Origin: Porogramme epimiltina
Taxonomy: Eukaryota; Basidiomycota; Agaricomycetes; Polyporales; Polyporaceae
Length of the DNA stretch: 64,000 nucleotides
Direction of reading: 5' to 3'
NCBI GenBank assembly: GCA_900155495.1
Contig: FTLJ01000230.1
Location: 1 to 64,000, forward strand
Each line of letters starts with the position of its first letter. Position 1 is the stretch's first letter. The notes under the pieces are model-generated. The model saw only the letters and a list, made by a program, of their open reading frames with translations, was not told where the DNA came from and made no database searches. The position numbers and the translations under genes are program-made. Positions 34,108 to 45,469 of this stretch are shown piece by piece.

Positions 34108-36411
34108 ATGGCGTTCTCCCTTCTCTATAGCTCTGCAGCTATCTTCGTAGCGTATCTCCTGTGGAAGTTATTCTACCCTTACTTCACTACTCTTTCCATC
34201 GATCAAATCCCGGGGCCTGCCCCCCAATCATTGTTGCTTGGTATGTCTTGGCCCACTTCACCAGAGCTAGCTCCTCACTTCTACCTTTTAGGGAATATTC
34301 CAACGTTCGCGGATCGTCAAGGTTGGAAGGCTTTGGCGCAATACGCGGAGACCTATGGTTCCGTCTTCCTCATCAAGTCCTTCTTCGGTGTAGGCCTAGT
34401 CACTTCCTTTGTATCCAACATCCCACGACTTACACCACCACCTGCGGTTGCACCTTCTATAGAGAAGGATGCTCCTTATACATGATCCAAAGGCGATGCA
34501 TCACATCATGCTTAAGGACCAGGAGTTCTTCCCAAAGCGGTTGGAGCCCTCGAAGTGCGCACTCTCTATTGCTCGAGGTCGATGGGGCACGGAGCTTACC
34601 GTATCGTTTAGTGACATAAATGTGCTCCTAGGACCAGGCTTACTGTCCACCGTCGGGAGCCAGCACAAGCGCCAAAGAAAGCTCCTCAACCCTGTCTTTT
34701 CAGCTGCTCATCTCCGCGACATGACACATATGTTCTACCGAATAGCGCACAAGGTAATACCTTGTGTCCAGGCTGCTATACGCCATTACAGCTGACGAGC
34801 CTTCACATTTTAGCTGAACGAGGCGATGAGTAAACGCGTCCCAACAAACGGGTCCGCAGAGGAATTAGATGTCAACGGGTGGATGGCTCGCACGACCCTG
34901 GAGATGCTAGGACAAGCTGGGCTTGGATATTCATTTGACAATTTCCTCGAGGACTCCACGGACAACTACGGCGAATCACTCAAGCTGTTCTTGTGAGTCT
35001 TTGCACGCTCTCGGGGCTTCCCTTGGCACTGTGTTTGCAAACTGACAACCATCTATGTTGTCCCCAGCCCCACTCTTGCAGAATCAACAATCCTGTTGAA
35101 CTTCGCCATTGAATGGCTCTCGGGTTTCCTGTCAGAATCCTTCATCGTCTCCTTCCTACGTGTCTTCCCTGTGGAACGCGTCAGGAGGCTCGTTGGCATA
35201 TCCGACACTATGTCCCGCCGCTCAGTAGAGATTATTACAGAGAGAAAGGCTCTACTAGAGAGAGGTGATGAAGCACTCAAGCACGAAGTCGGAGAAGGCA
35301 AGGATATCATGAGCATTCTTCGTGCGTTGGTCCCCATTCTATCTGGTAGTAACTGGCGGCTTACCATGCGGCTCTCCAGTTAAAGCCAACATGGCTGTTA
35401 CGGACAATGAGAAGATGACAGACAAGGAGATCTTCGCACAAACTGGGTGCGTATCTGCGCTTTTCTCTCGTAGTCACTCTGGCTAACGCATCCTGTTTCA
35501 GCACATTCATCCTCGCGGGTATGGACACGACTTCCAACGCACTCTCGCGTACCCTTCACCTCCTTGCGATCCACCCGGACGTCCAGGAGAAGCTCCGCGC
35601 TGAGATTGTTGAGGCGCAGGGTGGCGACCGCTCCGACATCCCGTACGACGATCTCGTCAAACTTCCTTACCTCGATGCTATCTGTCGCGAGACACTGCGC
35701 TTGTATGCGCCCGTCATCCTCTCCGCTCCTCGCACGTACGTAATCTCGTACTACCTAATCCCCTAACCTTGTGTAAGTAACCTTGCCAACAGTGCCGCCA
35801 GAGACGTTGCTCTTCCTTTGGATCAGCCCGTCCGTGGGCGTGACGGTAAGCAGATCTCGGAGATCGTTGTCCCCCGTGGGACGACAGTGCAGGTGCACTA
35901 CCAGGCCAGCAACGTCAACAAGGTGTTGTGGGGGGAGGACGCAAATCAATGGAAGCCGGAGCGGTGGCTTTCGCCTCTTCCGGCCTCCGTGGAAGACGCA
36001 CGCATTCCGGGCGTGTACGCGCACCTGTGAGTAGTTTTGATGATTTTGCGAGGAGCGCTATACTCATTGTGCGCGCGAACAGGATGACCTTCAACGCTGG
36101 GACCCATTCGTGCATGTAAGTTTTGATCCCATCCATTATGTCTATCACCGTGCTGATTCCTTTGCTATCTCAGAGGATTCAAATTCTCCCAGCTCGAGAT
36201 GAGTAAGTCGCTGCCTGCCGCCATAGCATGCCTGTCTGTCTACTGACTATGGACTTTCACAGAGATCGTGCTAGCGATTCTTCTTTCCACCTACTCCTTC
36301 GAGCTATCGGACAAGCCAGTCGCTTGGAACCTCTCCCCAGTCGTTTACCCCACCATGGGCGAGGACAGCCCCAAGCCCGAGCTCCGTCTCAAGGTAAAGC
36401 TCCTCAAATGA
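34108..36411 (+). CDS. Cytochrome P450 G
   Basis: The start MAFSLLYSSAAIFVAYLLW at 34108 follows a TATA box by 65 bp. The hinge reads IPGPAP. The I-helix AGMDTTS is at about 35515-35532, ETLR at 35689-35700 and PERW at 35957-35968. The cysteine loop at about 36082-36117 reads FNAGTHSCIG, so the Arg that usually sits two residues before the haem Cys, and contacts a haem propionate, is His. H shares this change. It ends LRLKVKLLK. Otherwise the domain appears complete and without frame breaks. G and H are a recent pair: start codons 4.2 kb apart, promoters conserved, and both have MTFNAGTHSC and LSAPRT. The substrate is unknown. Confidence 0.9.
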
Positions 36412-36560
36412 AGGCCCCGCTGCTTGGTCTACACACCTGACCCCGGTTAGACCACGACTTCGGACGATAGTCTTGTTTGTGGTAGTTCCTAGTTTCGATG
36501 TACTTTACAACACTGTCGCTAGCCATGGCGTAATCTACCTTCCATGCCCTCCACAACGTC

Positions 36561-36805
36561 TCAGAGCCCGACCAAGGTGCTCAGCTTCGCAAAGTTCGGC
36601 GTCCCAAGACCCGTGACAGGGTCCCAACCCGCCTTCGCCGGGAATTCGTTCGAGAAGCAGCCCGGGTTCGACCCGCTCGTCACATCGTTGAGCGCCGCCC
36701 TCCCCGCATCCGAGTACAGCAGCAGGTTCAGAAACCCGAGTGCGCTCTTACCCGCCGCGGCGAGGCGGTCGTTCAGCAGCGACACGACGGATGCGAACGC
36801 GGGGC
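36561..36805 (-). pseudogene. Sedolisin 3' fragment (copy of sedolisin 2)
   Basis: This segment matches the last exon of sedolisin 2 (from 40743): [30 protein letters not shown] and [14 protein letters not shown], ending with the same stop. The similarity stops at the PAFASVV coding region, just 3' of the catalytic SGTS codons, where the sequence switches to P450 F-derived DNA. It has no start, propeptide or active-site residues and cannot be a working peptidase. A few substitutions, such as LLLYS for PLLYS and NEF for NGF, show divergence since copying. Confidence 0.88.
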
Positions 36806-36807
36806 GG

Positions 36808-37380
36808 AATACTCGGTCAAGCCGGCCTCAGGCTCGGATATTCATTCGATGACTTCTCCAGCTCGGACTCGGACTCGATGGATGACTACGGAGAATCCCT
36901 GAAACTCTTCTTATAAGTCTAAGTAACTCCTCGACCTACACAATCCCGACTTGATACCGTTTCTCTAAAGCCCTACAGTAGAGCGCGCGATCAAGTTCAT
37001 GGCCTTAGTATCCTACGACTTCTTTGCGAAGTTCCTCTCCCGTAAATGGATTGGCTTCATTTACAAGCATACCCCGAGCGAGCCCACCCAGAAGATCATG
37101 CAGATTGCGAACACCATGGCACTTCGCTCGCAGAAAATCATCAACGAGAAGAAGAGTGCGCTGGCTAAGGGATCGGACGCCGCCCTGGAGCACCAGCCTG
37201 AGGTCGGTGAGGGGAAGGAATGGTTATGAGCATCTGTCGTGCGTAAATCTCTTTTTCTATCTCATACGTTCATCTAACGAGCCAGGGTACCGGTATAGTT
37301 AGGGCTAACATGGCCGCTGCGGAGAAAATGTCCGAGTCCCACGAAGAATTGCTTGCACAGATATCGTGCGTATCAATGAG
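36808..37380 (+). pseudogene. P450 F' fragment (partial copy of P450 F)
   Basis: Matches about 31,485-31,990 of P450 F, from LGQAGLGYSFDDF through the exon with FIYKHTPSEPT and QIADTMALRSQ to NMAAAENEKMS. It has no N-terminus, I-helix, ExxR or haem exon. Small insertions give extra Ser and Pro-Glu residues, and the GEGKDIMSI segment is frameshifted so a stop follows GEGKEWL. It lies immediately against the sedolisin fragment and is clearly a duplication relic. Confidence 0.88.
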
Positions 37381-37384
37381 GGTC

Positions 37385-38307
37385 CGAGGCTTGGCCGGGC
37401 CTAGACCCTGATCACGTGTGCTGATGCCATCCACGTGTTCAAAGTTTTTTCTGGTTTGCCGGTCGGTGCAACTCAGTTTGTTCGTCGTACTTGTCAGGAG
37501 AGATCTACGTCTTCCACCAGGTTCAACGGACATAATACTGTGGTTAGCGAGCTTTGCCTTTAGAATGTGATACTAAGCCAATCTCTTTGGAATTACCTTC
37601 AGGGTTGCATGCAAAGGATATGCACAAACTAAGCGTTAACAAACACAGCCCAAATCGAGTCGATATGTACACTGTGGGGCTTTTACGGAGCAGCCCATCG
37701 CGAAGGGAGGCTGGAGAAATCCAGATTACGAAGGGACATGCCGAATGTCTCCAGAGCCGAGCACAACGGTGAAAAACACATGCCTCACAGCCGGTATTGG
37801 TACGTTTATCTCTGCCCACGTCACCAACGTGGAAGAAGATGGGAGCTCCTCTAGGCGAGTTCTAGTGTACGGCGGCCTCCCAGGGCCTGGGGCGTCAACG
37901 TGACAACATGAGAACACGCAATTGGATGACACATTTCCCGGATCTTCGGGGGCCTCGGAAGCAATCAATGTGCGACTTCACCACGATTGCTGTGCAAAGA
38001 CTGTACGTATCTCCAATGTTGGGCGGAAGTAAATAGAGAGCGCGGCTTCGATTGGGCGCTCTCCGCCGGCCGAGGTACCACACAATGGGTCCCAAGTCAG
38101 TTCCGAACACTTGAACACGCAAAAGGATGACCCCACAGAGTACCCACTGTCTTCATATCCGTGGCCCTTACCCAATCACTTCGACACATTGTTGATGGGG
38201 TCTCTGTCCGCTACGGAGTAGACTCCGGTAAGTAGGGCATGATATATACCCCATGTCCTGTTGGGTAGGGCGGCCACTATCAAGTGATCAACTACACAAC
38301 GACGACC
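37385..38307. repeat. Spacer upstream of P450 H, copy of 33.2-34.1 kb
   Basis: Similar in order to the spacer upstream of G. F' joins this spacer directly. Compared with unit 1, the 3' half of P450 F and about 200 bp after it (roughly 32.0-33.2 kb) are missing. TATATA at 38243-38248 is the likely TATA box of H. Confidence 0.6.
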
Positions 38308-40597
38308 ATGGCGTTCTCCCTTCTCTCTAGTTCTGCGACTATCTTCGTTGCGTACCTCTTGTGGAAGCTATTCTACCCTTACTTCACCACACTTTCCATC
38401 GATCAAGTCCCGGGACCTGCTCCCCAATCGTTGTGGCTTGGTATGTTTCGGCTCACATTACTAGTGCTAGTTCCTCACTTCTCTCTTTTAGGGAATCTCC
38501 CAACGTTCGGGGATCGTCAAGGTTGGAAGACTTGGGCCCAATCCGCGGAAACCTATGGCTCCATCTTCCTCATTAAAGTCTTCCTCGGTGTATGCTTCAT
38601 CACTGTCTTCGTATCCAGCATCTCGTCGCTTACTTCCCGGCTTGCATTCTATAGAGACGGATGCTCATTGTCCATGATCCGAAGGCGATGCATCACATTA
38701 TGCTCAAAGACCAGGAATTCTTTCCAAAGCGTTTAGAGCCCTCGAAGTGCGCATTTTTCGTTACCAGAGGTCGATAGTTAGGGAGCTTATCGTATCTTTT
38801 AGCTCTCTAAGTTCGCTCTTGGGACCAGGTTTACTCTCCACCGTCGGGGGCCAGCACAAGCGCCAGAGAAAGCTCCTTAACCCTGTCTTCTCAGCCGCTC
38901 ATCTCCGCGACATGACACATATGTTCTACAGGATCGCACACAAGGTAATATTGCGTATGTGGGGAGTCCTAGACGCAGCTACAACTGACGAAATTTCACA
39001 CTTCAGCTGAACGAGGCAATGGGTAAACGTGTCCCAACCAACGGATCTGCAGAGGAATTGGACATCAACGGGTGGATGGCCCGCACGACCCTCGAGATGC
39101 TGGGACAGGCTGGGCTTGGGTATTCCTTCGATAATTTCCTCGAGGATTCTACGGACGACTACGGCGAATCAATCAAGCTGTTCTTGTGAGTTTTTGCACA
39201 TTCTCGGGACTCCCTTTGGTAGTGTACCCGCAGACTGACGGTCATCCATGCTGCCGCCAGCCCCACTCTTGCAGAATCAACGATCCTGTTGAATTTTGCT
39301 ATTGAATGGCTTTCAGGATTCCTTCCCGAATCCCTCATTGTCTCCTTCCTGCGCGTCTTCCCAGCGGAACGTGTCAGAAGGCTCATTGGCATATCCGACA
39401 CCATGTCTCGCCGCTCAGTAGAGATTATTTCGGAGAGAAAAGCCATGTTGGAGAAGGGCGATGAGGCCCTCAAGTACGAGGTCGGAGAAGGGAAAGATAT
39501 CATGAGCATTCTTCGTGCGTTGGTCTTTATTTTATTCGGCAGTGGCTGGCGCCTTATCATGTGGTTGTCCAGTTAAAGCTAACATGGCTGTTACGGACAA
39601 CGAGAAGATGACGGACGAGGAGATCTTTGCGCAGACTTCGTGCGTATATGCGATTTTCTCCCGTAATTGCCCAGATTAACACATCCTGTTTCAGCACATT
39701 CATCCTTGCGGGTATGGACACGACTTCCAACGCCCTCTCGCGTACCCTTCACCTTCTTGCGATCCACCCGGACGTCCAGGAGAAGCTCCGCGCTGAGATT
39801 GTTGAGGCGCAGGGTGGCGACCGCTCCGACATCCCGTACGACGACATTGTCAAACTTCCTTTCCTCGACGCCGTCTGTCGTGAGACCCTGCGCCTATACG
39901 CGCCCGTCATCCTCTCTGCTCCTAGGGTGTACGTAATTTCGTCCCACCTTGCATCTCTTGCATTGAGTAACCCTGCAAACAGCGCCGCTCGGGACGTCGC
40001 TCTTCCTTTGGACCAGCCCGTCCGCGGGCGTGACGGCAAGCAGATCACCGAGATCGTTGTCCCTCGCGGGACGGCGGTGCAGGTGCACTACCAGGCCAGC
40101 AACGTTAACAAATTGCTGTGGGGTGAGGACGCCAAGGAGTGGAAGCCGGAGCGATGGCTTTCGCCTCTGCCCGCCTCCTTGGAAGAGGCGCGCATTCCGG
40201 GCGTGTACGCGCACTTGTGAGTAGTGATGTTGAGATTGCGAGGGGCTTTACTCATTTTGAGCGCGAATAGGATGACTTTCAACGCTGGCACCCATTCTTG
40301 CATGTATGTTCTAGCATTCATCATGGAGTATCACCGTGCTGATTCTTTTGTTATCTCAGAGGATTCAAATTTTCCCAGCTCGAGATGAGTAAGTTGCTAT
40401 TGACCGTAATGGCGTGCCTGTCCCTCTAACAATGGCGAATCTGCACAGAGATCGTCCTGGCAATCCTTCTTTCCACGTACTCCTTCGAGCTCTCGGACAA
40501 GCCGGTCGCGTGGAACTTGTCCCCGGTTGTTTACCCCACCATGGGCGAAGACAGCCCCAAGCCCGAGCTCCGCCTCAAGGTCAAGGTCCTCAACTGA
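38308..40597 (+). CDS. Cytochrome P450 H
   Basis: The sister of G. The start MAFSLLSSSATIFVAYLLW at 38308 gives the ER anchor; the hinge is VPGPAP. AGMDTTS lies at about 39708-39725, ETLR at 39882-39893, PERW at 40147-40158 and the haem loop FNAGTHSCIG at about 40270-40304, with the same Arg-to-His change as G. It ends LRLKVKVLN. The frame appears intact in all conserved exons. H converges with sedolisin 2, with 145 bp between stop codons, mirroring P450 A and sedolisin 1 at the other end. The substrate is unknown. Confidence 0.9.
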
Positions 40598-40742
40598 CCG
40601 GATCGCCGCTAGATCTACACACGCTAAACATTGGGTCAACCGCGAAGTGTGGTGACGGTTTTGCTCGTGGCGGTTTTAGTGTACTCTACAACGCCGTCGC
40701 TAGTTGTGCCGGTAATCAAATCTCCGTTCTCTCCACAAGGCC

Positions 40743-42734
40743 TCAGAGCCCGACCAAGGTGCTCAGCTTCGCAAAGTTCGGCGTCCCAAGGCCCGTAACA
40801 GGGTCCCAGCCCGCCTTCGCTGGGAACCCGTTCGAGAAGCAGCCCGGGTTCGACCCGCTCGTCACGTCATTGAGCGCTGCCCTCCCCGCGTCCGAGTACA
40901 AGAGCGGGTTCAAGAACCCGAGCGCGCTCTTGCCCGCGGCGGCGAGCCGGTCGTTCAGCAGCGACACGACGGACGCGAACGCGGGGCTCGCGCAGCTCGT
41001 GCCCGACACGCCCTCCGCGCGGCCCTCTACGACGACCTCGTAGTCGACGCCCTGCGCGGCGACGTCCGGGAACCCGCGCCCGGACGCGTTGTACCGCCCC
41101 GAGTACGTGCTCCCGAGCGCGGTCAGGTACGTCGGCACGGCGGAGGACTGGTACGAGGGGCGCGCGAAGTAGTTGGAGAAGCCGCCCGAGGAGAAGTCCG
41201 CAGCGGTCTCGGGGCTGATGCCCTGCGTCGCGCCGACGGAGGTCATGCTGGCGAAACGTTGTCTGTTAGCGCTAAAACGAGTGCGGGGACTGAATGGGAA
41301 AGCATACAATGGGCAACCAGAGGGGAAAGTGGGCTTGAAGTTGATGCAGAGGGAGGACTGCGCGCCGGCGACACCACCATCGCCAGACGCGAAGAGGACG
41401 GAAACGCCACGCGCGCCGAGCTGAGCGTATGCATTGCAAAGGGTGCTACGAGAAAGCGTTAGCACTTGTGCATTGGCGACAGTCATCCAGGCACGCCTTA
41501 CGTCGCGAGGTTCCTGGACATCGTGCTCTCATCCTGGCCATAGCTCGTCGTCATCACCGTGGGGGGATTGTCCATGGCGAGGAGGTAGTTGGTGACGTCC
41601 AGGAAGCCCTCCAGGTCGCCATCCTGGAAGTCGTTGCCGACCGAGATGAACACGGTGGGAACGCCGGTCGCGATACCGATGGTATACTGGACGTCGAGGT
41701 TCTGTAGCGCACGTCAGCATACATGCCTTAGCCACCATGAGCTGTGATAGCGCCACTCACCGCTTCCAGACCCGGCTCGACACCAGTCTGCGGGTTCGAG
41801 CCACCATCGAGGGTCGCGAGCGAGAACGTCGTGTTCGGGTTCATGTCCGTGCGGTACGTCTGGAGGAATGTCTTGAGGTCCGCCTGGTTTGCCCACTGGG
41901 AGATGAAGCCCGTCACCGCGAGCGTGTTCGACGATTGCGTAGCAGGGGTCGTCGGGATCCCGTAGAGGGCCTGTAGACATGCGGGCGTGACGGTGCTCGC
42001 GCAGGACGCAGGCACCGCACGGGCGCTGACGTTCTTCGCCTCCTTGATCGGAGACGAGAACACAGGGAGATGCCCATAGGGGTTCGGGAAGCTGCGGTAG
42101 CCAGCACGATCAGCCTATGTCAACCCGAAAGGCAGAGAGAAGGGTCTTACGTGACGGTAGGATGGACGAGCTCGAGGTGGCCCTGGAGCTCGGCCGGGAT
42201 CGAGTACGCCAAGGTACGAACGGCCTCCATGCCCGTGATGTTGTGGGTGTAGACGGAGAAGTCGGCGTCGAAAAGTTCGTTCGCCTTGCTCACGGGCACT
42301 TCGAACGCGAGCCAATCCCCAGAGGCGGAGATCGACGTGGCGGCGATGTCGTTCTCCGTGAGCCATGCGTTGACCGCGTCCACGCTCTCCTGGCTAGGCG
42401 CGACGAGCTGCTGGACCTGGAGCATATTCCCCACATCAGCCGAGCGCCTCAGGGCCACGGATAGAGAAAAACGTACCTCATCCTTGGACAAGTGCTTGCC
42501 ATAGTTGGCGCTCGACGGGGTGCTGACGTCGTACAGCTTCTGCTCGAGCGTGTCGAAGTTGCTCTGCTTGAGGGCGAGACGCAGCTTGAGGGTCTGGTCG
42601 GGCAGCGCCGCGCTCCGGAGGGAGAACCCGTCAGGAACGCCCTCGCGCGACTCGTGCAGCCTCATCACGCGCGCTGTAGGCTTGCCCAGGGCGAGCGCGA
42701 AGAGCGAGGCGAGGAACAGGCCAGAGGCGACCAT
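40743..42734 (-). CDS. Secreted sedolisin (S53 serine peptidase) 2
   Basis: A paralogue of sedolisin 1 with the same exon plan. The start at 42734 gives MVASGLFLASLFALALGKP, a signal peptide, then a propeptide with [18 protein letters not shown]. The Glu/Asp pair is in GLEANLDVQ, MTTSYGQDE is the oxyanion region, and SGTSCASPAF contains the nucleophilic Ser with the canonical [12 protein letters not shown] and [14 protein letters not shown] complete the calcium-binding end. The predicted product is a secreted acid peptidase. An inverted TATAAA (42808-42813) lies about 75 bp upstream. Its 3' end was duplicated to 36.56-36.81 kb. Confidence 0.92.
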
Positions 42735-44398
42735 TGCGGCGAGGCGGGTGCAGAGGTGGAGGATCCCGGACTGGACCTTGAGCTCGCGCTGTGGATGTCG
42801 CGCGAGCTTTATACGATACCGTGAAGGTCGCTCGCAGAATCTGACATTTGGAACCCTGGAGGGAACCACACGACGTGTGTTGTCCGGAAATCTCGAGCGG
42901 AGGACCTGCCGCCACTGCACCGCATGCATCCATCATCGGCACAGGTGCAAGAAGCCGTCGGTCCAGTGCAGGCCCTAAAATCCGGCCGCATGATGAGGGG
43001 AAGAAAACACGGGCCTCCGGGCTTCTAACGGCGGCGTGAGCAGGGATTTGAGCAGCCGCCGGCGTGCATCCTCGTACCTCGGTCTCTGCATCAGAATTGC
43101 GCTCGAGGTCAGTTCTATTTTCGTTCCACGCCAAGACGATAAGGAAGAGGTGGAATGTGCTCACCTTCGAGGAAGAAATGTGCCTCGGATCCGCCGGCAA
43201 GTTTGACCACATGGCGACGAGGTCCACGGGTCTTTCCGATCGGGACCGAAGCAGGGTCGATATGTTGGGTCTAGCAGGATAACACACTACACTAATAGCT
43301 GTTTCAAAGGCGTAAAGCGTATGAAGCACGGTCGGCACGTACCACGATAGCCTGACACGGCGAGGGAGGTAACACCCACTGCCAGTGTACATACGAGCCG
43401 GCGGTTCCAGACTTCTAGTGCGCTTGCTATGTATGTCATACCGCTGTCATCATGGAACAGAGAGAACTGCATGTTGTAGCCGTCTTTGAGAATGTTTCTA
43501 AAGCTCTTGTGGCTGGCTCAAATTTGCAAGGAGCTCGAGACTCGAGAGGTTCAGTTTCAAGCTCTGCTGTCTCGCTCGAAATGGCAGCCTCCGGCGTCCG
43601 GCATTATTCTGGCCCGGTCCCGATACCCTCGCAGTTCTCAGCCCACCGCATGCATCAAACACGACGGTGAAATGCGTACGCTTCAACACACGTAGAGACA
43701 AAACAAAAGATCCATGGCGCAATGTAGCGATCTAGTTACATGCATGCGAGGGCAGAGGCGGGAGCGGCGTCCGTGCGCGCGCGCCGCGGCGGCCGGGCAG
43801 AGCTGAGCGCCAGGCAGCGAGGCCCGCCGAGCCTCGAGGACTGCGCCTATCCCACTGGAAGACCTGTCGGGTGGGAGGGGGCGAGGTGGTGAAGTGTGTG
43901 TCGACGGCCGAGCGACGAAGGGAGAACGGAGGGAGAGATGCGGAGGGAGTGGGTGGTAGGGATGGGGTGGGGGATAGCGATACAGTATTTACTACTAATT
44001 TGTATATGCGGTTGTGTGGTGCGAAAACAGGGTGGACGGGATCCGGAGAGACCAGAGGAAAAGAAACAAGGAAGGAGGGACGCGGGCCAGGAATCTAGGC
44101 CGAGAGACCGGGGCGATACGGGAGCCGGGTATGGGGATGTGGAAGCAGGTAGATTAGGTATTAACGATTATGGAGAGTATAAGTGATTCACCTGTCGGAG
44201 GTATCAGCACCGCTGTCACAGTGAATAGTTCGATCATGAACTCACAATCGTCATGCGGCGGTGGGCAGATCCCAACGCGCCGGGCGGGTCGTAAGAAGGC
44301 CGGTGAGCCGTATCGAGAGGGTCTAATGATTGGCCTAGTATATGCGCGATTATAGTCGACAGAAGAATGCCGCACCACCGTCGAGGTGGTGCGCTGGG
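42735..44398. other. Intergenic, no supported gene
   Basis: It contains the sedolisin 2 promoter, then sequence without recognisable coding. A G-rich purine tract occurs at about 43870-44100. Confidence 0.4.
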
Positions 44399-45469
44399 TC
44401 AATGTTCCATTGGGCAGTCGGCGAGGATTGTTGTCGACAACGGAGAGCGGCGCGGCGCCAGCTGAGGCGCTGCAATTTCTTCTGCCGCGCGCTTTGATGA
44501 TGATCGTGGGCGAGTGGCTGCGCGATCCCGGTGACGCATGATGAGGGTCGCGACGAGCTGAGGCACCGGGACGACATCCGACGGCGGCGGAAGGTCCTGC
44601 ACGGGCGTGGAGGACGCGTCCCGCGTACGCTGTGCGGCGCGTTCGGCAGCCTCGCGTGCAGGGTCGCTTGTGGGTGCGGAGGGGGCGGGGGAGGGGGCGT
44701 CGAGGGGTACGGGCCGGTACCCCATGTCGATGAGGTTGTTCCAAATACGCTCGACGAGGGCCGCGTCCTGTGCCGTGTAGTCGTCCAGGCTGCTTGAGCC
44801 TGCGCCTGCCGCGCGGACGTGGAGGGCGATGCTGCTGTGCATCGAAGCGAGGAAGTGGGCGTCGTGGGCGATGCGCCGGGCCTTCCGCGGGTGCCTGCTT
44901 GCTGGCATGGGTGTCCCCGCGCTCATGCTTTCGCGGCGGGTCGTCGATCGTCTCCGCGAGCCAGGAACGGGTGCCGGGGGTGCCTGCTTGGAGGGTCCAG
45001 AGGGGAATGGGATAGGAGCGGCAGCTTGTGCTTGCGACGCTTGGGGATCGCAGTTGAAGAGGGAGGAAGGGATGCACGACTTGGAACGACGGCGGAGGAT
45101 GTCGATGTGGGAGATGCGGCGGTGGAATGGGAGCGCAGAGCCTTTGCTCTGGTCCTTGCCAAAGCTCACCATCTCCCCTGTGCGCCCTTCATATCCGTCA
45201 TCGCTATGAGCCCGCTTTCTTGACGGGCACGGGATAGGGTCGGAGGGGAAGGGTACCGCGCTTGATGAGGGGTCATCGCCTAGTGCACAGGGTGGGTGTA
45301 CGGTGAGGACGCCGAGACGAGCGGCGGCGTTGGTGTTGGTGACAGAGACGGTCGGTGCAGCCTTCTTGATGACCGGCAGCTTGAAATGCACCTTGGGAGA
45401 GCGTGTCGCATGGACGTTGGTGCGCGATGTCAGAGGCTGTGGGGCTGGTGAGGGAAGGAAGAGCTGCAT
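44399..45469 (-). CDS. Ser/Pro-rich protein of unknown function
   Basis: A single-exon frame of 356 residues from MQLFLPSPAPQPLTSR. I prefer this Met to an upstream one because a TATATA (45587-45592) lies about 120 bp before it, placing the upstream Met before the likely transcription start. The N-terminal half is basic and Ser/Pro-rich (RKRAHSDDGY, RRRSKSCIPSSL). A more ordered stretch follows: RKARRIAHDAHFLASMHSSI and DYTAQDAALVERIWNNLIDM, predicted helical. Then come a Pro-rich linker and VPQLVATLIMRHRDRAATR. No known domain, signal peptide or membrane helix is recognised. The basic clusters suggest, but do not show, nuclear location. Confidence 0.68.
   Translation of the reverse strand: MQLFLPSPAPQPLTSRTNVHATRSPKVHFKLPVIKKAAPTVSVTNTNAAARLGVLTVHPPCALGDDPSSSAVPFPSDPIPCPSRKRAHSDDGYEGRTGEMVSFGKDQSKGSALPFHRRISHIDILRRRSKSCIPSSLFNCDPQASQAQAAAPIPFPSGPSKQAPPAPVPGSRRRSTTRRESMSAGTPMPASRHPRKARRIAHDAHFLASMHSSIALHVRAAGAGSSSLDDYTAQDAALVERIWNNLIDMGYRPVPLDAPSPAPSAPTSDPAREAAERAAQRTRDASSTPVQDLPPPSDVVPVPQLVATLIMRHRDRAATRPRSSSKRAAEEIAAPQLAPRRSPLSTTILADCPMEH

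Noticed and set aside
36999..37302. F' as a functional short P450
   Set aside because: It lacks the I-helix, ExxR and haem Cys and is frameshifted.
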